Positions 60,986 through 64,000 of a DNA stretch of 64,000 nt are shown here, in pieces. Position numbers and translations under genes: made by a program. Source of the stretch: Devosia sp. (GTDB lineage Bacteria; Pseudomonadota; Alphaproteobacteria; Rhizobiales; Devosiaceae); contig NZ_JAQGJV010000009.1 in NCBI RefSeq assembly GCF_028290435.1, forward strand, positions 182,379 through 246,378. The letters run 5' to 3'. Each line of letters opens with the position of its first letter. Position 1 is the stretch's first letter. The notes below the pieces were generated by a model. It saw only the letters and a list, made by a program, of their open reading frames with translations. It was not told where the DNA came from and made no database searches.

Positions 60986-60999
60986 ATAGATTATCTATA
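60985..60999. promoter_or_regulatory. LysR-type palindrome at the regulator start
   Basis: TATAGAT-T-ATCTATA, a perfect 7-bp inverted repeat, starts at the first base of the LysR start codon and lies in the divergent spacer. It fits an autoregulatory site. Confidence 0.55.
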
Positions 61000-61090
61000 A
61001 CGACTGCCCGACCTTGTCCATTGCTGGGACGGCGGCCGAGGCGCATTTTGACCCATACCGATCACTTCAAAACCGGAAGGAGAATACAAA

Positions 61091-61249
61091 ATGTCGCCAT
61101 TCAAATCGATCTTGCTCCGGTTGGGGCGCCTCATCGCCGGGGCGCGCACCCAACAGGTCGATCTCGATGCCATGAATTTGCACGATTGGGCCGACCTGCC
61201 GGCCTATCATCCGCGCGCCGAGGCCGGTTGCGCCGTGCTGAGGCCATAA
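61091..61249 (+). CDS. Small hypothetical protein (52 aa)
   Basis: ATG at 61091 with GGAAGGAG eight bases upstream. The 52 residues start MSPFKSILLRLGRLIAGART and end EAGCAVLRP, with a basic amphipathic N-terminus. Short genes of this type (DUF1127-like in some) commonly sit beside GcvA-type LysR genes. It is followed 72 bp later by the secreted-protein gene. Confidence 0.6.
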   Translation: MSPFKSILLRLGRLIAGARTQQVDLDAMNLHDWADLPAYHPRAEAGCAVLRP

Positions 61250-61321
61250 TCGGGGCATTGAAGAGGGCAACGACTTTCCGGAAACGGTTCTGCCGCTTCC
61301 GCCCCTTCAAGGAGTTGCTCC

Positions 61322-61720
61322 ATGATCCGTTCGCTCGCGATTGCCGCCGTTGTCCTCGCCACCGCCGGCGCGGGTTTTGCCCAGGAAGCGTCGACAACGA
61401 CGCCCGCGCCCACCGATATCCAGATCGAGCCCGGCGCCACCATCAATGTCATGTCCAAGCAGGCCAACATGCTGACTGGCATCTACGCCACCCAGGCGGT
61501 GATCGACATCTGTGCCATCACCGTGCCCGAGCCGGTCGCCACCAAGATGGGCAATGATCGCAAGCGCTTCGAGACCGGCGTCGGCCTTGACGCCACCGGC
61601 GCCACCGAGGCCTATGACAAGGTCAAGACCAGCGTCACCGCCACCAAGCCCGACTGCGCCGAAGGCAGTGCCGATCGCAAGAATGTCGAGGCCGTACTGG
61701 CGCTTTACGCGGGGAATTAG
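61322..61720 (+). CDS. Secreted hypothetical protein (132 aa)
   Basis: Signal peptide about 1-20 (cleavage near GFA/QE). The mature protein is acidic and has two cysteines (DICAITVP and KPDCAEGS), probably a disulfide; no family is recognised. AAGGAG precedes the ATG. Confidence 0.75.
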   Translation: MIRSLAIAAVVLATAGAGFAQEASTTTPAPTDIQIEPGATINVMSKQANMLTGIYATQAVIDICAITVPEPVATKMGNDRKRFETGVGLDATGATEAYDKVKTSVTATKPDCAEGSADRKNVEAVLALYAGN

Positions 61721-61766
61721 CCCCCGGCGCCTCACCCCTCCCCCTGAGGGACTTCGAGCCGTCTTG

Positions 61767-61791
61767 CAAATCGCTCCGGTGGAGCGATTTG
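61767..61791. terminator. Hairpin after the secreted-protein gene
   Basis: CAAATCGCTCC (61767-61777) and GGAGCGATTTG (61781-61791) form a perfect 11-bp stem with loop GGT between two convergent genes. Confidence 0.6.
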
Positions 61792-61842
61792 AGGCGAGAA
61801 GGCCATGAGAGCTAGGCTCGAATGGCCCAGGCGCGCAACCGC

Positions 61843-62868
61843 CTACTCACACAGCCGCGACGTACACGTCTTGCCATGACACCCCAGATCGACATGAATA
61901 TGGTCGTGATGCAGGGCATTGGCTTCCGGCCCCAACGTCGTGGTAAAATGCCCGCAGGCCGCGTCATGGGCGAATTTGACGATGCGACTGCCCTGCTCTT
62001 CCGTGCCGGTCCAGCCTTCTTCGACGGTCACGTTGCGCCCGTCCTCAAGCCGAAACCCCACCACGTCCAGCGCATCCGCAAAGGCGTGGAACGACAGGTT
62101 GCCTTCGGCCGCATTGTTGACATTGCGGCACATATAGCCCGTGCCCACCGTCACGCTGGCGATAGAGGTATCGTCATGCGCCTTCACATAATTGTCGACC
62201 TCGGCGATCCATTCCGGCAGCGCCGTCGCCATGCCGCAATCGGTCACCGCCTCGGTGTTGAACGGCACCATCCGCCCGTTCACCAGCACCCCGGTCACCG
62301 ATAGCGGCGATTGCGACTTGCATTGCCCATCGCTGATCGGCGGCAGCGCCTTCGCCTCCACCTGCCCCGTCAGCATGGCCGGGCACGCCGTCTGAAATAT
62401 CCGCGCCGGCTCGGCTTCGGCCGCTGGTTTTGGCGCGGCCTCAGGCGCCGGTTGCGCGGGCAAGTCCTCGGCCGCAGGGGGCACGGCTTCCTCGGTCGGC
62501 TTCGGCGTTTCCGCCTGTTCAGGCATGGGCACCTCGACCGGCTCTTCCGGGCGTTCCCGCAGCAAGCTTACTCCGGGTTGTGACACCACAGGCGGGGATG
62601 GCGGCACCGGCCTGGTTACCTCCGGCACTTGCGGCTTGACGGGCTCGATCACCACCGGCGTTTCGGGTCCGCCCAGATCGGCCGGCCGCTTCTGCGGGAT
62701 CGGCGGCGCTTCGTCGGTCACGACCGGCCTGGGTCGCCGCGGCGCCTCTTCGGGCTTTTGGGTAATCCCCTCCACCATGTCGCGCAGGGGCGCAAAAATG
62801 TCCTGCCCTACCGCCGGTAGCGACAGCAGGGCAAAAAGGGCGATCGGCAGTGCAATTGATATCCGCAT
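61843..62868 (-). CDS. Extensin-like family protein
   Basis: 341 residues: a signal peptide (about 1-19), a long proline/glutamate-rich linker (about 30-155, low complexity), then an extensin-like C-terminal domain (about 155-341) with Cys pairs, the SVTVGTGYMCRNVNN motif, SFHAFADALDV and HHDHIHVDLG (likely zinc-binding His). This domain is related to D-Ala-D-Ala peptidases. A TTG at 62877 is possible, but the ATG at 62868 is used. Confidence 0.88.
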   Translation of the reverse strand: MRISIALPIALFALLSLPAVGQDIFAPLRDMVEGITQKPEEAPRRPRPVVTDEAPPIPQKRPADLGGPETPVVIEPVKPQVPEVTRPVPPSPPVVSQPGVSLLRERPEEPVEVPMPEQAETPKPTEEAVPPAAEDLPAQPAPEAAPKPAAEAEPARIFQTACPAMLTGQVEAKALPPISDGQCKSQSPLSVTGVLVNGRMVPFNTEAVTDCGMATALPEWIAEVDNYVKAHDDTSIASVTVGTGYMCRNVNNAAEGNLSFHAFADALDVVGFRLEDGRNVTVEEGWTGTEEQGSRIVKFAHDAACGHFTTTLGPEANALHHDHIHVDLGCHGKTCTSRLCE

Positions 62869-62902
62869 AAGGCCCAAACGCTCGGCCCTGGCGGCGGTTG
62901 CG

Positions 62903-63376
62903 TCAGGCGCGCTCGATTCGCAGGGTGAAGCAATTATTGGTGGCGCTGCGCATATGCACGTAAGCGACGTCGTCGCGCCTCAGCAGCATTTCCGCCTGCG
63001 CCGCGATCTCGGCGGGCGCCACCACCATGCCGGTGCCGTAAACGATCCTGTCGTTTGCGCCATAGCCGCGCAGGATCTGCCGATTGTTCCCGCCCTGGTG
63101 CCGCGTCGGCAGCCCCGCCTCCGACGCATGGGGCGGGCACGCCTCGGCATGCAGGAAGACCGGCCCGATCTCGGCATAAGGCTGCGGCGCCGGGAATGGG
63201 CGATAGGCCAGGGTCAGATAGGGCTCGCCGGCCTCCACATATTTCAGGCAATGCCGGCACGGCACGCCGTCGCCATCCGAAATCGCCCGCTCCGGCGACT
63301 GCCCGTTGGCGTCGAGTGCTCCCGCCCGATAGGCCGCCGCCACGTCGGTCGGCATGCCCAAAAATCGCAATGTCAT
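62903..63376 (-). CDS. DUF1203 protein
   Basis: 157 residues. The DUF1203 pattern is seen: CRHCLKYVEAGEPYLTLAYRPF near the middle, GPVFLHAEAC and a conserved YGTGMVV segment, ending FTLRIERA. Its function is unknown. AGGAG lies before the ATG at 63376; it is divergent from lepA. Confidence 0.88.
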   Translation of the reverse strand: MTLRFLGMPTDVAAAYRAGALDANGQSPERAISDGDGVPCRHCLKYVEAGEPYLTLAYRPFPAPQPYAEIGPVFLHAEACPPHASEAGLPTRHQGGNNRQILRGYGANDRIVYGTGMVVAPAEIAAQAEMLLRRDDVAYVHMRSATNNCFTLRIERA

Positions 63377-63510
63377 GGTCGTTCTCCTGGTTTTTGTACC
63401 ATCAACCATGCCGGCGCCGCCTCCACGACCCGCTTTTGACACCACGCCGGCCTGTTAACCCGCTCTAAACCATCTTTGCGCGCGCTCCCGCGTCTGCTAT
63501 CAGCGCCCTC

Positions 63511-64000
63511 ATGACAACGCCGCTCAAAAATATCCGCAATTTCTCCATCGTCGCTCACATCGATCATGGCAAATCCACCTTGGCCGACCGCCTCATCCAG
63601 CTGACTGGTGGGCTGGAGGTGCGCGAGATGAAGGAGCAGGTGCTCGACTCGATGGATATCGAGCGCGAGCGCGGCATCACCATCAAGGCGCAGACCGTCC
63701 GGCTCGAATACAAGGCCAAGGACGGCAAGACTTACATCCTCAACCTGATGGACACGCCCGGCCACGTCGACTTCGCCTACGAAGTCTCGCGCTCGCTGGC
63801 GGCCTGCGAGGGCTCGCTCCTGGTGGTCGACGCCAGCCAGGGCGTCGAGGCGCAGACGCTCGCCAACGTCTACCACGCGCTCGACGCCGGGCATGAAATC
63901 GTGCCGGTGCTCAACAAGATCGACCTGCCCGCCGCCGAGCCCGATCGCATCCGGCAGCAGATCGAGGACGTGATCGGCCTCGACGCTTCGGAGGCGGTGC
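63511..64000 (+). CDS. lepA: Elongation factor 4 (LepA), 5' part
   Basis: The first 163 codons are present; the gene runs off the window. The GTPase domain shows G1 AHIDHGKST, switch region [18 protein letters not shown]3 DTPGHVDF and G4 NKIDLP, all typical of LepA. It back-translocates or rescues stalled ribosomes. The ATG at 63511 starts [20 protein letters not shown]. Confidence 0.97.
   Translation, partial: MTTPLKNIRNFSIVAHIDHGKSTLADRLIQLTGGLEVREMKEQVLDSMDIERERGITIKAQTVRLEYKAKDGKTYILNLMDTPGHVDFAYEVSRSLAACEGSLLVVDASQGVEAQTLANVYHALDAGHEIVPVLNKIDLPAAEPDRIRQQIEDVIGLDASEAV

Overview
The window looks like chromosomal DNA of a high-G+C alphaproteobacterium of the Hyphomicrobiales; a Devosia-like genome is my best guess, but this is inferred. 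The signs are ABC-transporter-dense gene content, a Mur-type box before mntH, a perfect Irr/ICE box before mbfA, an ohrR/ohr pair, DUF1203, an extensin-like protein and lepA. Most of the window is ordinary catabolic, transport and stress-response chromosome organised as short operons with divergent regulators.

Layout. 1-2554: truncated large BTAD/NB-ARC/TPR regulator. 2.9-9.9 kb: peptide-type ABC importer operon that starts with a GH172 (DUF2961) glycosidase and is divergent from a LacI regulator (10.25-11.26 kb). 11.4-15.5 kb: polar amino-acid-type ABC importer followed by a flavin-dependent monooxygenase. 15.6-26.85 kb: an accessory island, visibly richer in A/T, lying between a gene remnant and the 3' end of tRNA-Ser(GGA). 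It holds a secreted caspase-like protease with a secreted NlpC/P60-like partner, a GHKL ATPase fused to a PD-(D/E)XK-type nuclease, a broken serine resolvase fused tail-to-tail to a broken SF1 helicase, an unknown 147-residue protein and a P63C-domain protein behind paired palindromes. 27-36.7 kb: membrane protein, msrA, two YjbR proteins, a GT-C-like membrane protein, 1-Cys peroxiredoxin, creA, an amino-acid permease and binding protein without an ATPase, and a YtrA-type regulator with its ABC exporter. 36.9-40.8 kb: UvrA-like ATPase, ohrR/ohr, YciI. 40.8-45.6 kb: sugar ABC importer operon (ROK regulator, ATPase, binding protein, permease, dehydrogenase). 45.8-64 kb: oxidoreductases with LysR, Rrf2 and TetR regulators, mntH, an orphan phage-type DUF2793/S74 protein, trhO, a LytTR membrane regulator, mbfA, small secreted proteins, an extensin-like protein and the start of lepA.

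Recurring structure. Four operons carry a strong hairpin directly after the binding-protein gene. A family of hairpin-rich intergenic repeats with GGGGAGAGG/CCTCTCCCC cores separates genes at 36.7, 49.8, 51.1 and 54.5 kb. Many regulators have a clear palindrome in their own promoter.

The most promising undescribed biology is in the island: the caspase-like/NlpC-like secreted pair and the GHKL-nuclease fusion are both plausible defence or cell-death modules, and the resolvase/helicase junction shows recent rearrangement.
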